Positions 38,271 through 47,377 of a stretch of DNA of 64,000 nucleotides are shown here, piece by piece. The stretch covers positions 1,922,001-1,986,000 of the forward strand of contig NZ_CP034412.1 of NCBI RefSeq assembly GCF_006094275.1, given 5' to 3'. How positions within the stretch are numbered: the stretch's first letter is position 1; every line of letters starts with the position of its first letter. The DNA is from Glutamicibacter creatinolyticus. GTDB taxonomy: Bacteria; Actinomycetota; Actinomycetes; Actinomycetales; Micrococcaceae. The notes below the pieces were generated by a model. It was not told the origin of the DNA and searched no databases. It saw nothing but the letters and a program-made list of their open reading frames with translations. The position numbers were made by a program, and so were the translations under genes.

Positions 38271-38918
38271 ATGTCTAGCCGATCCCGCGCACTTGCGCTA
38301 TTCGCCGTTCCCCTAGCATTCTCGTTCGCGCTTACCTCCTGCCAAGACGGCAACGACCCGGCAGCAACAACTTCACCGTCCGAGTCACCCGCCGCCGCTT
38401 CGCCCACAGCCTCACCGTCGCCGACAAAATCACAGCCACCGAAGCCAGTGCCAGCAAGCGCGGAAGGACCCGCGAAAAACATCCCGGTACCCGAGATGCC
38501 CGAGGAAGCTGAATCAATTGACGAGCACGGCGCCACGGCATTTCTCGTCTTCTACTTCGAGCTCATGAACCACGCTTTAGAAACGTATGACTCCACGCCG
38601 CTGGAGAAAGTGACCTACAAGTCATGTCGTGCTTGCTACGAAGGATTCATATTTCCGCTCGAAGCCAATGCGGAATTAGGACACTGGCAAGTGGGAGGAA
38701 AGTATAATGTCGCAATCACTGCTTCGAACTTGAATAAACATGGCGAGGCGACTTTAAGATTCAATTACGATATCAGCGCTCAAACTATGTACGAAGCTCC
38801 AAACAAGCCTCTAGAAAGTATCCCCGCGGCTCCTCAAAGGAACGAGGGAGTTGCAGTGCTCAAAGAAGACTCCGGGTGGAAACTTCTAGACTTCAACTTT
38901 GCGCCGACTAATGAGTGA
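38271..38918 (+). CDS. Secreted lipoprotein (DUF6318-like)
   Basis: A 215-residue lipoprotein. Residues 1-24 are a signal peptide ending in the lipobox LTSC, so the protein should be lipid-anchored on the outer face of the membrane by Lgt. A 45-residue Pro/Ser/Thr/Ala linker follows. The folded part has a Cys pair (KSCRACYEGF) and aromatic-rich strands, and resembles the DUF6318 lipoproteins of Arthrobacter. GGAGG lies 6 bases before ATG 38271. The second half is clearly less G+C-rich than neighbouring genes. It overlaps the next gene by four bases (GTGA). Confidence 0.82.
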   Translation: MSSRSRALALFAVPLAFSFALTSCQDGNDPAATTSPSESPAAASPTASPSPTKSQPPKPVPASAEGPAKNIPVPEMPEEAESIDEHGATAFLVFYFELMNHALETYDSTPLEKVTYKSCRACYEGFIFPLEANAELGHWQVGGKYNVAITASNLNKHGEATLRFNYDISAQTMYEAPNKPLESIPAAPQRNEGVAVLKEDSGWKLLDFNFAPTNE

Positions 38919-39844
38919 TCATGAAACTGCTTTCGATCCTAGTTTCGATATTACTGAGTGGCCTTCTGGTGCCGTCTGTTCCTGGAAGCTTTAGCGGAGT
39001 AAAGGCCGAAAAGTGTACCTACTCATTCAGGATCAATCCTCACGATATTCAGTCGCGCAAAGAGAAGTGCCGCAAACTGTTGGAAATGCAGGAACGGCTC
39101 AGCAGGATTCCGATGGAGTGGACACGCGAGCTGGATAAAGAGGACTCAAACCGTAAGCAGATCTACCGTGTCGAATACTCAAACAACTGTCAACTCGGTA
39201 GAGAGTTCTTCACCGGTTGTGACCAGAACCCCGATGAACGCACCTGCCCTGACGGAACCGCCCCATATATGAGGATCATAAAATATAACGAAGGTCCGCG
39301 AGAGGGCCAAGTTCATTCTCAATCGCGCTTTTGCCCAGGAGAGGAAACACCGGCGGACGGCATCGCCCCGGAGCAATTTGTTCAAGTAATACGCATATCT
39401 CCAGAGCAATTTCGACGGTTTCCGATCAAAGCATCAAGAATCAATAGCGACCCAAAGCAATTTTCTCTTCGGAACGGACACACGCACCTCTGGGCGGCCT
39501 CGGAAACCCAAACATTCGGCACGGTCATTGACGGTACGCCAGTAGAAGTACGAGCCATACCAACTCATTGGAATTGGAGCTATGGAGATGGGTCATCTCG
39601 TAGCTTTACCCAGCCCGGCAACCCGATGCCGGAACATAGTCTTCATGACAAAACCTCAACCAGCCATTCCTACACAGAAACAGGGACTTTCAGCGTTGAT
39701 CTCACAACACTGTATCGCGGAGAGTTCAGAGTCTCCGATGGCACATGGCAAACAATCCCCGGTCAGGCGGCGGTCCCAAGCGAAGCAGTTCCGATCGATG
39801 TATGGAGGACCGAGAAAGAACTCATCGCTGGCGAGGGAGAATAA
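38915..39844 (+). CDS. Secreted protein with PKD-like domain
   Basis: A 309-residue protein beginning MKLLSILVSILLSGLLVPS, a signal peptide. The central part has several Cys (NCQLGREFFTGCDQNPDERTC) likely to form disulfides outside the cell. Near residues 215-275 the pattern HWNWSYGDGSS...HSYTETGTFSVDLTT is typical of PKD/Ig-like beta domains. Base composition is close to even, far below the genome average, with many AT-ending codons, so it looks transferred. Start is GTG 38915 overlapping the lipoprotein stop, or ATG 38921. The role is unknown; it is probably translated together with the lipoprotein. Confidence 0.75.
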   Translation: MIMKLLSILVSILLSGLLVPSVPGSFSGVKAEKCTYSFRINPHDIQSRKEKCRKLLEMQERLSRIPMEWTRELDKEDSNRKQIYRVEYSNNCQLGREFFTGCDQNPDERTCPDGTAPYMRIIKYNEGPREGQVHSQSRFCPGEETPADGIAPEQFVQVIRISPEQFRRFPIKASRINSDPKQFSLRNGHTHLWAASETQTFGTVIDGTPVEVRAIPTHWNWSYGDGSSRSFTQPGNPMPEHSLHDKTSTSHSYTETGTFSVDLTTLYRGEFRVSDGTWQTIPGQAAVPSEAVPIDVWRTEKELIAGEGE

Positions 39845-39858
39845 GCCGGAAACAACAG

Positions 39859-39900
39859 GGTCCCCAGTCCAAGAAGTATTAGATCTCCAGACTGAGGACC
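39859..39900. terminator. Terminator between the PKD gene and hisF
   Basis: GGTCCCCAGTC and GACTGAGGACC pair with one mismatch around a 20-base loop, between two converging genes, and could serve both. Confidence 0.5.
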
Positions 39901-39919
39901 TTGCGAGGGTTCGACGCAA

Positions 39920-40690
39920 CTAGCGGACGGGGTATCCTGCTTCGCGAATTCTGTCCTTGACCTTGGCGATCATATCGTTCGGTCCGAAGTGGAAGATCGA
40001 TGCAGCCAGGACCGCGTCTGCACCCGCTTCAATGGCAGGCGGGAAGTCCTCAGGCTTTCCTGCTCCCCCGGACGCGATCAGCGGGACCTTGACCTCCGCA
40101 CGGACAGCGCGAATCATCTCCAGATCAAAACCATCCTGGGTGCCATCGGCATCAATGGAGTTCAGCAGGATCTCCCCGACACCACGTTCAGCAGCTTCCT
40201 TGGCCCACGCAACTGCGCACGTTCCCGTACCGGTGCGTCCACCATGGGTGGTGACCTCGAATCCGGAAGCGATGTCCGGGTTATCGGTCCGCCGTGCATC
40301 CAGAGACAGAACTAGAACCTGCGACCCGAAACGGTCAGTGATTTCGTTGATCACCTCGGGACGGGCGACAGCTGCGGTGTTGATCGAGGCCTTGTCCGCA
40401 CCCGCACGCAGCAGACGATCGACATCCTGTGCTGTACGCACTCCGCCACCGACGGTCAGCGGAATAAAAACCTCGTCAGCGGTGCGGCGAACCACATCGT
40501 AGGTGGTTTCCCGATCCGAGCTGGAGGCGGTGACGTCGAGGAAGGTGATTTCGTCTGCCCCGGCCTCGTTGTAGCGGCGAGCCAGCTCCACCGGGTCACC
40601 GGCGTCACGCAGCCCTTCGAAATTGATGCCCTTCACGACGCGTCCAGCATCGACATCCAGGCAGGGAATGACGCGGATAGCCACAGTCAT
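39920..40690 (-). CDS. hisF: Imidazole glycerol phosphate synthase, cyclase subunit
   Basis: A 256-residue HisF. With HisH it makes the imidazole ring and AICAR. The N-terminal [15 protein letters not shown] contains the catalytic Asp, and the second half repeats the half-barrel with [13 protein letters not shown] holding the other Asp. Phosphate loops are GGGVRTAQD and [14 protein letters not shown] 40690 has AAGGAGAAG at normal spacing. Its codons are somewhat less G+C-rich than hisG. HisH and HisA lie outside the window. Confidence 0.95.
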   Translation of the reverse strand: MTVAIRVIPCLDVDAGRVVKGINFEGLRDAGDPVELARRYNEAGADEITFLDVTASSSDRETTYDVVRRTADEVFIPLTVGGGVRTAQDVDRLLRAGADKASINTAAVARPEVINEITDRFGSQVLVLSLDARRTDNPDIASGFEVTTHGGRTGTGTCAVAWAKEAAERGVGEILLNSIDADGTQDGFDLEMIRAVRAEVKVPLIASGGAGKPEDFPPAIEAGADAVLAASIFHFGPNDMIAKVKDRIREAGYPVR

Positions 40691-40715
40691 TTTCTTCTCC
40701 TTGGTTGGTGCCGAA

Positions 40716-41564
40716 CTAGATGCGGCAGGCGTGGATCTGGCTGACGAGGATGGCGCGGGCGCCCAACTCGTAGAGCTCATCCATGATGTTGTTGGTTTGC
40801 GACTTTTGCACCATCGCACGCACCGCGCACCAGTCCGAGTCCTGCAGTGGGGACACGGTCGGTGATTCCAGACCCGGGGTCAGCGCGGCGGCCTGCTCGA
40901 CCTGTTCAACGCGCACGTCGTAGTCAAGCATCACGTATTGGCGGGCCACCAGCACGCCGGACAGGCGGCGGATCAGCACTTCCAGACCGGAGGGCTTGTG
41001 ATCCGTGCGGCCCAGCAGGACCGCTTCGGAGGCCAGCAGCGGGGGCCCGAAGATCTCCATGCCGGCGGCCTTGATGGTGTTTCCGGTTTCGACGACGTCG
41101 GCAATGGCATCGGCTACGCCCAGGCGGACCGAGGATTCCACGGCTCCGTCCAGGCGGACCACCGAGGCGTTGATTCCGGTTTCCTTCAGGTAGTGATCCA
41201 GCAATACGTCGTAGCTGGTGGCGATGCGCTTGCCATCCAGCTCATCCACGGAGCTGAAGGTGCCAACCGGGGCGGCGAAGCGGAACGCGGACTTGCCGAT
41301 GCCCAGCGGGAGCAGCTCCTCCACCGCATCGTCCACATCGGCGTCACGGTACAGGTCGCGGCCGGTGATGCCGACGTCCAGGATGCCGCGCCCAACGTAC
41401 ACGGCGATGTCGCGCGGGCGCAAGTAGAAGAATTCGACGTTGTTGTCCGGGTCGATGATGACCAGTTCGCGGTTGTCGCGGCGCTGCAGGTAGCCGGCTT
41501 CCTTGAACATGGTGGAGGCGATGTCTGACAGAGCACCCTTGTTGGGCAGTGCTACGCGAAGCAT
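40716..41564 (-). CDS. hisG: ATP phosphoribosyltransferase (long form)
   Basis: A 282-residue HisG of the long, homohexameric type with a C-terminal ACT-like domain for histidine inhibition. It begins [12 protein letters not shown], has [36 protein letters not shown] for PRPP binding, and ends with a regulatory domain containing [22 protein letters not shown]. It catalyses the first step of histidine synthesis. It lies between hisE and hisF on the same strand. Confidence 0.95.
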   Translation of the reverse strand: MLRVALPNKGALSDIASTMFKEAGYLQRRDNRELVIIDPDNNVEFFYLRPRDIAVYVGRGILDVGITGRDLYRDADVDDAVEELLPLGIGKSAFRFAAPVGTFSSVDELDGKRIATSYDVLLDHYLKETGINASVVRLDGAVESSVRLGVADAIADVVETGNTIKAAGMEIFGPPLLASEAVLLGRTDHKPSGLEVLIRRLSGVLVARQYVMLDYDVRVEQVEQAAALTPGLESPTVSPLQDSDWCAVRAMVQKSQTNNIMDELYELGARAILVSQIHACRI

Positions 41565-41689
41565 GTGGTTCTCTTTTCTGCTGTGGCGCACGGCAGGATG
41601 CTCACCTGCGGCGCCAAGGGATGATGGCTTGCCGGTGTCTATGCCGTCGGGCAGGGTGGGTTCGGGCTGGCGAACCCACCGCGCGACGG

Positions 41690-41953
41690 CTACAAATGCT
41701 TGTAGATATCGGCCAGGTCCAGTCCCTTGGCGATCATCATCACCTGGACGTGGTAGAGAAGCTGCGAGATTTCCTCGGCTGCCGCCTCGTCACTTTCGTA
41801 TTCGGCGGCCATCCACACTTCGGCGGCCTCCTCGACGATTTTCTTGCCGATTCCGTGGACTCCGGAATCCAGTTCTGTGACGGTACGAGAGCCTTCAGGT
41901 CGGGTTTGGGCCTTGAGCGAGAGTTCGCTGAAGAGCTCGTCAAATGTTTTCAC
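41690..41953 (-). CDS. hisE: Phosphoribosyl-ATP pyrophosphatase
   Basis: An 87-residue all-helical MazG-like enzyme, second step of histidine synthesis. The metal-binding motif is [25 protein letters not shown]. It is the stand-alone form seen in actinobacteria. A TAGGCT hexamer about 13 bases upstream may be its own promoter after the hairpin at 41975-42002. Confidence 0.94.
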   Translation of the reverse strand: MKTFDELFSELSLKAQTRPEGSRTVTELDSGVHGIGKKIVEEAAEVWMAAEYESDEAAAEEISQLLYHVQVMMIAKGLDLADIYKHL

Positions 41954-41974
41954 GTGTCTTAGCCTAGCGTTTTT

Positions 41975-42002
41975 GGGTACGCCGGTTCATCACGGCGTAC
42001 CC
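41975..42002 (-). terminator. Hairpin between ribH and hisE
   Basis: A perfect 10-bp stem GGGTACGCCG with an 8-base loop lies 24 bases beyond the ribH stop. On the minus strand it is followed by A residues, so it is not a classical intrinsic terminator, but it marks the border between rib and his genes. Confidence 0.5.
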
Positions 42003-42025
42003 ATTGTGACGAAGCGGTAACCGGT

Positions 42026-42502
42026 TCAGCGCAGGGCTGCGGCGGTCATGACCGCGGCCGAGAACGCCTCATGCCCCTTGTCCTCCGAGGATCCTTCCAA
42101 TCCCGCCCGGTCCAGTGCCTGCTGCTCATTGTCGCAGGTGAGCACGCCGAAGCCGATGGGGGATCGGGTCTCCACGCTGACCTGGGTCAGACCCATGGTC
42201 GCCGCCTGGCAGACGTAGTCGAAGTGCGGGGTGCCGCCGCGGATCACCACCCCCAGGGCGATGACGGCATCGTACTTTTCGGCCAGGACCCGGGCGGCGA
42301 CCGGCAGCTCGAAGGAACCCGGGACGCGCACCAGGTGTACGTCGGCGATGTTGGCTTCCTGCGCGGCGCGCTGGGCTCCGGCGATCAGCCCGTTCATCAC
42401 GGTTTCGTGCCAGCTGGCCGCGACGATGGCGACCTTCAGGTTCGGGGTGTCCAGCGCCTTGAGCTGCTCGCTGGTGTTGGTGGGGGCTCCGTGCTTGCTC
42501 AT
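42026..42502 (-). CDS. ribH: 6,7-dimethyl-8-ribityllumazine synthase
   Basis: A 158-residue lumazine synthase subunit that joins the ribityl pyrimidine and dihydroxybutanone phosphate. Typical blocks are [46 protein letters not shown] and [18 protein letters not shown] 42502 begins the conserved N-terminus. It is the last gene of the rib unit. Confidence 0.95.
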   Translation of the reverse strand: MSKHGAPTNTSEQLKALDTPNLKVAIVAASWHETVMNGLIAGAQRAAQEANIADVHLVRVPGSFELPVAARVLAEKYDAVIALGVVIRGGTPHFDYVCQAATMGLTQVSVETRSPIGFGVLTCDNEQQALDRAGLEGSSEDKGHEAFSAAVMTAAALR

Positions 42503-42605
42503 GATTTTCCTTCTCTTGTGGTTCGTTGCCGGGTGGCTGGCGGCGGTGCGGCGCCCCGGCGTTGCTGTTTGCCGTCGGTGTGGGGCCGAGGGGCCCGGGC
42601 GCGCG

Positions 42606-43838
42606 TCAGGGCAGCTGCAGGTTGTGACCGAAGCGCTGCTGCTTGGTGCGCAGGTAGCGTTCGTTCTCGGCGCGCGGGGCGACCAGGCTGGGGACCTGCT
42701 CACTGACCTCGATCCCGGCCTCGCGCAGCTTGGAGACCTTGTCCGGGTTGTTCGTCAGCAGCCGGACGCGGTCGATGCCCAGGGTGCGCAGAATGGAGAC
42801 GACCGCATAGTATTCGCGGGCATCCACCGGCAGGCCCAGGTGCTCGTTCGCGTCGGCGGTATCCAGCCCGTGCTCCTGCAGCGAGTAGGCGCGCAGCTTG
42901 TTCAGCAGCCCGATGCCGCGGCCCTCGTGGCCGCGCACGTAGACCAGGTGCCCGCCCTCGGCGGCGATCTGCGCCAGGGCGGCGTCCAGCTGTTCGCCGC
43001 AGTCACAGCGGTAGGAGCCGAACACGTCCCCGGTCAGGCATTCGGAGTGGATCCGCACCAGCGGGGCCCGGCCCGCGGACCGGGCAGGGTCCGTTTCGGC
43101 GCCGCGGCCCGGGTGGCTGAGCACGATGTGCTCGTTGCCCTCCACCAGGGTGGCCCGGGCCGTGAATTCGCCGAACGCGGTGGGCAGGTGGACCGGGGCG
43201 GTCAGCTCAATGGCGTCGTTCACCCGGCGCCAGCGGGCCAGGTCCTCGATCGAGATCAGCGGCAGCCGGTGTTCTGCCGCGAAGCCGCGCAGGTCATCCA
43301 GGCGCATCATCGACCCGTCATCGTGCACGATCTCCACCAGCACCCCCACCGGCTCCAGGCCGGCGGCGACGCACAGGTCCACGGCCGCCTCGGTGTGTCC
43401 GCGGCGTTCAAGCACCCCGCGTGGGTTGGCACGCAGCGGGAAGATGTGCCCGGGGCGGTTCAGCTGGCCCGCAGTGGTGCCCGGGTCGGCCAGCAGGCGT
43501 GCGGTCAGGGCGCGGTCGGCCGCGGAAATGCCGGTGCTGATCCCTTCGGCGGCATCGCAGGAGACGGTGAAGGCGGTGCCCTTGGCGTCCTGGTTGATCC
43601 CCACCATCGGGGCCAGGCGCAGCTCGTCGGCGCGGGCGGCGCCCATCGGCACGCAGATCACCCCCGAGGAGTGGCGGATGGTGAAGCCCATCAGCTCCGG
43701 GGTGGCGAACTGGGCGGCGAAGATGATGTCGCCCTCGTTCTCGCGGTCCTCATCGTCCACCACCACAACGGCCTGCCCGGCGGCCATGGCGGCCAGGGCG
43801 GTGGGGATGGAGTCGAACTCCTTTGTGCTGGTGCTCAT
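42606..43838 (-). CDS. ribBA: Bifunctional DHBP synthase / GTP cyclohydrolase II
   Basis: A 410-residue fusion. The N-terminal RibB half has [18 protein letters not shown] and [10 protein letters not shown] and the HTEAAVDL motif. The C-terminal RibA half has the zinc site [35 protein letters not shown], and the end block [10 protein letters not shown]. It makes both riboflavin precursors, from ribulose 5-phosphate and from GTP. The ATG overlaps the ribE stop in an ATGA. The upstream rpe gene also uses ribulose 5-phosphate, though rpe lies before the riboswitch. Confidence 0.95.
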   Translation of the reverse strand: MSTSTKEFDSIPTALAAMAAGQAVVVVDDEDRENEGDIIFAAQFATPELMGFTIRHSSGVICVPMGAARADELRLAPMVGINQDAKGTAFTVSCDAAEGISTGISAADRALTARLLADPGTTAGQLNRPGHIFPLRANPRGVLERRGHTEAAVDLCVAAGLEPVGVLVEIVHDDGSMMRLDDLRGFAAEHRLPLISIEDLARWRRVNDAIELTAPVHLPTAFGEFTARATLVEGNEHIVLSHPGRGAETDPARSAGRAPLVRIHSECLTGDVFGSYRCDCGEQLDAALAQIAAEGGHLVYVRGHEGRGIGLLNKLRAYSLQEHGLDTADANEHLGLPVDAREYYAVVSILRTLGIDRVRLLTNNPDKVSKLREAGIEVSEQVPSLVAPRAENERYLRTKQQRFGHNLQLP

Positions 43839-44458
43839 CGGATGACCTCCTGGAATTCGTTGAGCCGGGCGACGTACTTGGCCAGCACGTCGACCTCGAT
43901 GTTGACCTCATCGCCCACCTGGCGCGTTCCCATGGTGGTTTCGCGCAGGGTCGTGGGAATGATGCCCACCTCCACCCAGTGGGTTTCTGCGCCGGCCGGG
44001 CTCACGGCGGTGAGGGTCAGTGAGATCCCGTCCAGTGCGATGGACCCCTTTTGCGCGGTCAGCGGCGCGTACTGGGTGGGCACAGCGACGCGGAAGCTGA
44101 CCCATTGCCCGTGGTCTTCGCGTGAAAGCACGCGGCCCACGGCGTCCACATGTCCCTGCACGACGTGGCCATCGAGCCGGGCCCCGGCCTTGGTGCAGCG
44201 CTCCAGGTTCACGCTGGCCCCGGGTTCCAGGGCGCCGATGGTGGTGCGGCGCAGCGTTTCTCCCATCACGTCCACGCTGATTCGCGGGCCGTCGATGGCG
44301 GTGGCGGTCAGGCACACCCCGTTGATGGCGATGGAACCGCCAAGTTCGAAGTCCTGCGCGTGCCCTGGAATGTCCAGGTCCAGCACGGCGCTGTCGCTGT
44401 GCGCGTCGTGCTGCAGCCCCAGCACGGTGCCGCGGCCGCTGATGATTCCGGTAAACAT
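43835..44458 (-). CDS. ribE: Riboflavin synthase
   Basis: A 207-residue enzyme built of two similar lumazine-binding barrels ([14 protein letters not shown] in the first, [14 protein letters not shown] in the second), which dismutates lumazine to riboflavin. The N-terminal [12 protein letters not shown] is invariant in the family. Called ribE here; some nomenclatures use ribC. Translationally coupled to ribBA. Confidence 0.95.
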   Translation of the reverse strand: MFTGIISGRGTVLGLQHDAHSDSAVLDLDIPGHAQDFELGGSIAINGVCLTATAIDGPRISVDVMGETLRRTTIGALEPGASVNLERCTKAGARLDGHVVQGHVDAVGRVLSREDHGQWVSFRVAVPTQYAPLTAQKGSIALDGISLTLTAVSPAGAETHWVEVGIIPTTLRETTMGTRQVGDEVNIEVDVLAKYVARLNEFQEVIR

Positions 44459-44592
44459 TGAAAACTCCTTGTGGTGGTGCGCGGTCCGGTGGGTCGCCGC
44501 AGGACCCCTGCGGCAAGGGCCGGGGTTGGGGTGGGCGGTGGCGACCGGCCGCGCTGATTCTGGCGTCTGGTGCCCGGGGCCGGGCGGCGCGC

Positions 44593-45642
44593 CTAGGGCC
44601 GGGTGTCGGGATCCGGCAGGGGCTCCAGGTGCAGCAGCACGTCGGGGCCCAGCCGGGTGAGCGCCTCCTGGTGGGCGGCGTCGAGCCGGAAGCGGCGGGC
44701 CTGGCTCAGTGTGGTCACGGTGGGGATGTTCACCGCGGTGGTGCCGGCGCCGAGGATCATCGGCGCCTGGTAGCAGTACAGTTCGTCGGCCAGATCCGCT
44801 TCGATGAAGGCGGAGGCGATCGTAGCCCCGCCTTCGATGAGCAGGTGGTGCAGCCCCAGTTCACGGGCCCGCTCCAGCAGCTGCTGAAGGTCGTGGGTGG
44901 GCAGCTGCTCCCAGTTCGCGTCGTGCGCCAGGGCCAGCTGGTCGGGCAGCTGCCGTTTGCCGAGCACCAGCCGGTAGGGCTGGCGTTCGTGCAGTCCCCC
45001 GGCGGCGGTGCGCGCGCTTAGCCGGGGGTCGTCGCTGAGCACCGTGCCGGTGCCCACCACGATCGCATCCACCCGGGCCCGCAGCTGGTGGGCGTGCACC
45101 CGGGAGGCGTCGGAGGTGATCCATTGGCTGCTGCCGTCCGGTGCGTTGATCCGCCCGTCCAGGGATTGGGCGGTCTTCACGGTGATGAACGGGCGGTTTT
45201 GCGCCTTGGCGCGGAACCAGCGGTGGTTCAGTTCCCAGCTGGCCCGGTCCGCGGCCTGGCTGACAGTCACCCCGTGGGCGCGCAGGTACTCGGCCCCGCC
45301 GCTGGCGGCGGTGTCATCGCTCATCGCGTAGTGCACGTGCCCGATCCCGGCGGCGGCGATCGCCTGCGAGCACGGACCGGTGCGTCCGGTGTGGTTGCAG
45401 GGCTCCAGGGTGACAACCATGGTCAGCTTCGCCGCGGCCTGGGCATCCAGCCGTCCCAGTCGGCGCAGCGCGTCGACTTCGGCGTGCGGGTGCCCGGCCC
45501 CCTGGTGGAACCCGGTGGCGATGACCCGGGCCTGCTCATCCAGGATGCACGCGCCCACCAGCGGGTTCGCCCCGCGGGTGCCGCGCGCGGCGGTCTCCAG
45601 GGCGGTGCGCAGCGCCTGCTTCAGGTCCTGGCCGGTGATCAT
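44593..45642 (-). CDS. ribD: Riboflavin deaminase/reductase
   Basis: A 349-residue bifunctional RibD. The deaminase half has the zinc ligands GHPHAEVDAL and EPCNHTGRTGPC. The reductase half has ITVKTAQSLDGRI, VGTGTVLSDDP and LIEGGATIASAFIEADL. It carries out two successive steps on the pyrimidine from GTP. Its ATG overlaps the ribM stop in an ATGA. Confidence 0.95.
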   Translation of the reverse strand: MITGQDLKQALRTALETAARGTRGANPLVGACILDEQARVIATGFHQGAGHPHAEVDALRRLGRLDAQAAAKLTMVVTLEPCNHTGRTGPCSQAIAAAGIGHVHYAMSDDTAASGGAEYLRAHGVTVSQAADRASWELNHRWFRAKAQNRPFITVKTAQSLDGRINAPDGSSQWITSDASRVHAHQLRARVDAIVVGTGTVLSDDPRLSARTAAGGLHERQPYRLVLGKRQLPDQLALAHDANWEQLPTHDLQQLLERARELGLHHLLIEGGATIASAFIEADLADELYCYQAPMILGAGTTAVNIPTVTTLSQARRFRLDAAHQEALTRLGPDVLLHLEPLPDPDTRP

Positions 45643-46343
45643 TCGGTACCGGCCTGGATGCGCGGGTCGGGCAGCTGGGTTTCCACGCTGGGCTTTTCAT
45701 GGGACTTGGCGCGCATCCACACGAAGAAGCCGACAACGGTGAACGCCCCGTAGAACAGGTACATGAAGGCGGTGGCGTAGTAGCCGGCGGAGAACAGCAG
45801 CGGCACCCCGACCGCGTCCACGGCCACCCAGATCAGCCAGAATTCGACCCAGCCCTTGGCCATCCCCCAGGTCGCCAGCAGGGATCCGACGAACGTCCAG
45901 GCGTCGGCCCAGACCGGTTCGTAGGAGCCCAGCACCCGAAACAGCGGGGTCAGGGCGATGGTGCCGATGACCAGCACGGCGGCCAGGCCCATGCGTTCGC
46001 CCAGGCTCGCCCAGCGCGGGGTGACCGCCTGGCCGCCCTCGTGCTTGGCCTTCTTCCAGCGCACCCACCCGTAGATGGCCACGGTGATGAACATGATCTG
46101 GCGTCCGGCCTGCCCCAGCAGGTTCGCCGTGCTGTCATGGCCGAACAGGCTGCCCAGGAATACCGTGAGCAGCAGCAGGTTGCCGATGATGCCCACCGGC
46201 CAAGCCCAGATCTTGCGGCGCATGCCGCCAAAGGCGCTGGCCAGCCCGAAGACGTTGCCGACGACCTCGCGCACCAGCAGCGCGGAGGAGCCGATCGTGA
46301 TGTAGGAATTAAAAGCTTCTGTGAGCCACCGCAGGAAATCCAT
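45639..46343 (-). CDS. ribM: Riboflavin transporter, RibM/PnuC family
   Basis: A 234-residue PnuC-type permease with about seven helices. Family features are the N-terminal GLASAFGGMRRKIWAWPVGIIGN with the WPVG motif, and WVEFWLIWVAVDAVGVPL near the end. As the first gene after an FMN riboswitch and coupled to ribD, it fits the RibM riboflavin (and roseoflavin) uptake type, not the nicotinamide riboside type. GAAGGG lies about seven bases before ATG 46343. Confidence 0.9.
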   Translation of the reverse strand: MDFLRWLTEAFNSYITIGSSALLVREVVGNVFGLASAFGGMRRKIWAWPVGIIGNLLLLTVFLGSLFGHDSTANLLGQAGRQIMFITVAIYGWVRWKKAKHEGGQAVTPRWASLGERMGLAAVLVIGTIALTPLFRVLGSYEPVWADAWTFVGSLLATWGMAKGWVEFWLIWVAVDAVGVPLLFSAGYYATAFMYLFYGAFTVVGFFVWMRAKSHEKPSVETQLPDPRIQAGTE

Positions 46344-46456
46344 CTCTACCCTTCTCGAAGCGGCGGCTCCGGGGGTACCTCATTTGACGGCCTGCAATCG
46401 AATCACCCTGCCGCGGCTTAACGCCGCCGGCCGGATGGACTCCAGCTAATCAAATT

Positions 46457-46593
46457 CGTGCTTCTCCCATCCAGACTTTAACTGTCGGTACCGGAATTTC
46501 ACCGGTTCAGCCAAGCCGGAGCCCCTGCTGGGGTTCCTGCTCGGGTCGCGGACTATCACCGCCGGTTCGGACTTTCACCGACCCCGGAGCACG
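46457..46593 (-). promoter_or_regulatory. FMN riboswitch (RFN element)
   Basis: Read on the minus strand, all conserved blocks are present in order: GGGGTCGGTGAAAGTCC, GAACCGGCGGT, GAGCAGGA, GTGAAATTCCGGTACCGACA and AAAGTCTGGATGGGAGAAG, closed by a CGTGC/GCACG stem. It binds FMN and shuts off the downstream rib genes. The 110-base expression platform before ribM holds a GCGGC-GTTAA-GCCGC hairpin near 46412-46431. A CATAAT -10 hexamer (46620-46615) lies just upstream. Confidence 0.97.
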
Positions 46594-46626
46594 TAATTGT
46601 TGTTACTACGCTCGATTATGGCACAT

Positions 46627-47280
46627 TTAATGCCCACCGAGGGCAAGATTTCGTAACACATCGATTTCGACGGCCGGTTCGGGGGCGGAATACACCGCGG
46701 AGCCGGCCACGAACACGTCCGCGCCGGCCTCGGCGGCCCTAAGGATCGTGTCCCGTGAGATGCCGCCGTCGACCTGCAGGGCGATCGGCTTGCCGCTGCC
46801 GTCGATCGCGGCCCGGGCGCGGCGGATCTTGGGCAGCACCAGGTCCAGGAACTTTTGTCCGCCGAACCCCGGCTCGACGGTCATCAGCAGCAGCATGTCC
46901 AGCTCGCCGAGCATGTCCAGGTACGGTTCGACCGGGGTGGCCGGGCGCAACGCCATGGAGGCCTTCGTGCCGGCCGCGCGCAGCTCGCGGGCCAGGCGCA
47001 CCGGGGCGGTGGAGGCCTCCACGTGGAAGGTCACCGAGTCCACGCCCAATTGCGCGTATTCCGGGGCCCAGCGGTCCGCGTCGGCGATCATCAGGTGGAT
47101 GTCCAGCGGCAGCGTGGTGCTGTTGGCGATGGCCTGCACCACCGGCTTGCCGATGGTCAGGTTCGGCACGAAGTGGTTGTCCATCACGTCCACGTGCACC
47201 GCGTCGGCGGTGTGGATGCGTTCCAGCTCGCTGGCCAGGTTCGCGAAGTCCGCGGACAGGATCGAGGGGTTGATGCGCAC
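46627..47280 (-). CDS. rpe: Ribulose-phosphate 3-epimerase
   Basis: A 217-residue TIM barrel that interconverts ribulose and xylulose 5-phosphate. It begins [13 protein letters not shown], has [16 protein letters not shown] with the metal ligands, [12 protein letters not shown] and [28 protein letters not shown]. Start is GTG 47280 with AGGAGA six bases upstream. It precedes the FMN riboswitch and is close to rsmB, with which it may be transcribed. Confidence 0.95.
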   Translation of the reverse strand: MRINPSILSADFANLASELERIHTADAVHVDVMDNHFVPNLTIGKPVVQAIANSTTLPLDIHLMIADADRWAPEYAQLGVDSVTFHVEASTAPVRLARELRAAGTKASMALRPATPVEPYLDMLGELDMLLLMTVEPGFGGQKFLDLVLPKIRRARAAIDGSGKPIALQVDGGISRDTILRAAEAGADVFVAGSAVYSAPEPAVEIDVLRNLALGGH

Positions 47281-47377
47281 CGTGTCTCTCCTAGGTGGTG
47301 GGGCCCGCCGCGGTGGCCGCGGCCGGCGGTGTTGGCGGGTGGGCGGTCCGGTCCCGGGGCTTGGGTGGCCCGGCCGG

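Noticed and set aside
41975-42002. Intrinsic terminator for ribH
   Set aside because: The hairpin is perfect, but the minus strand has A residues, not T, after it; kept only as a low-confidence boundary hairpin.
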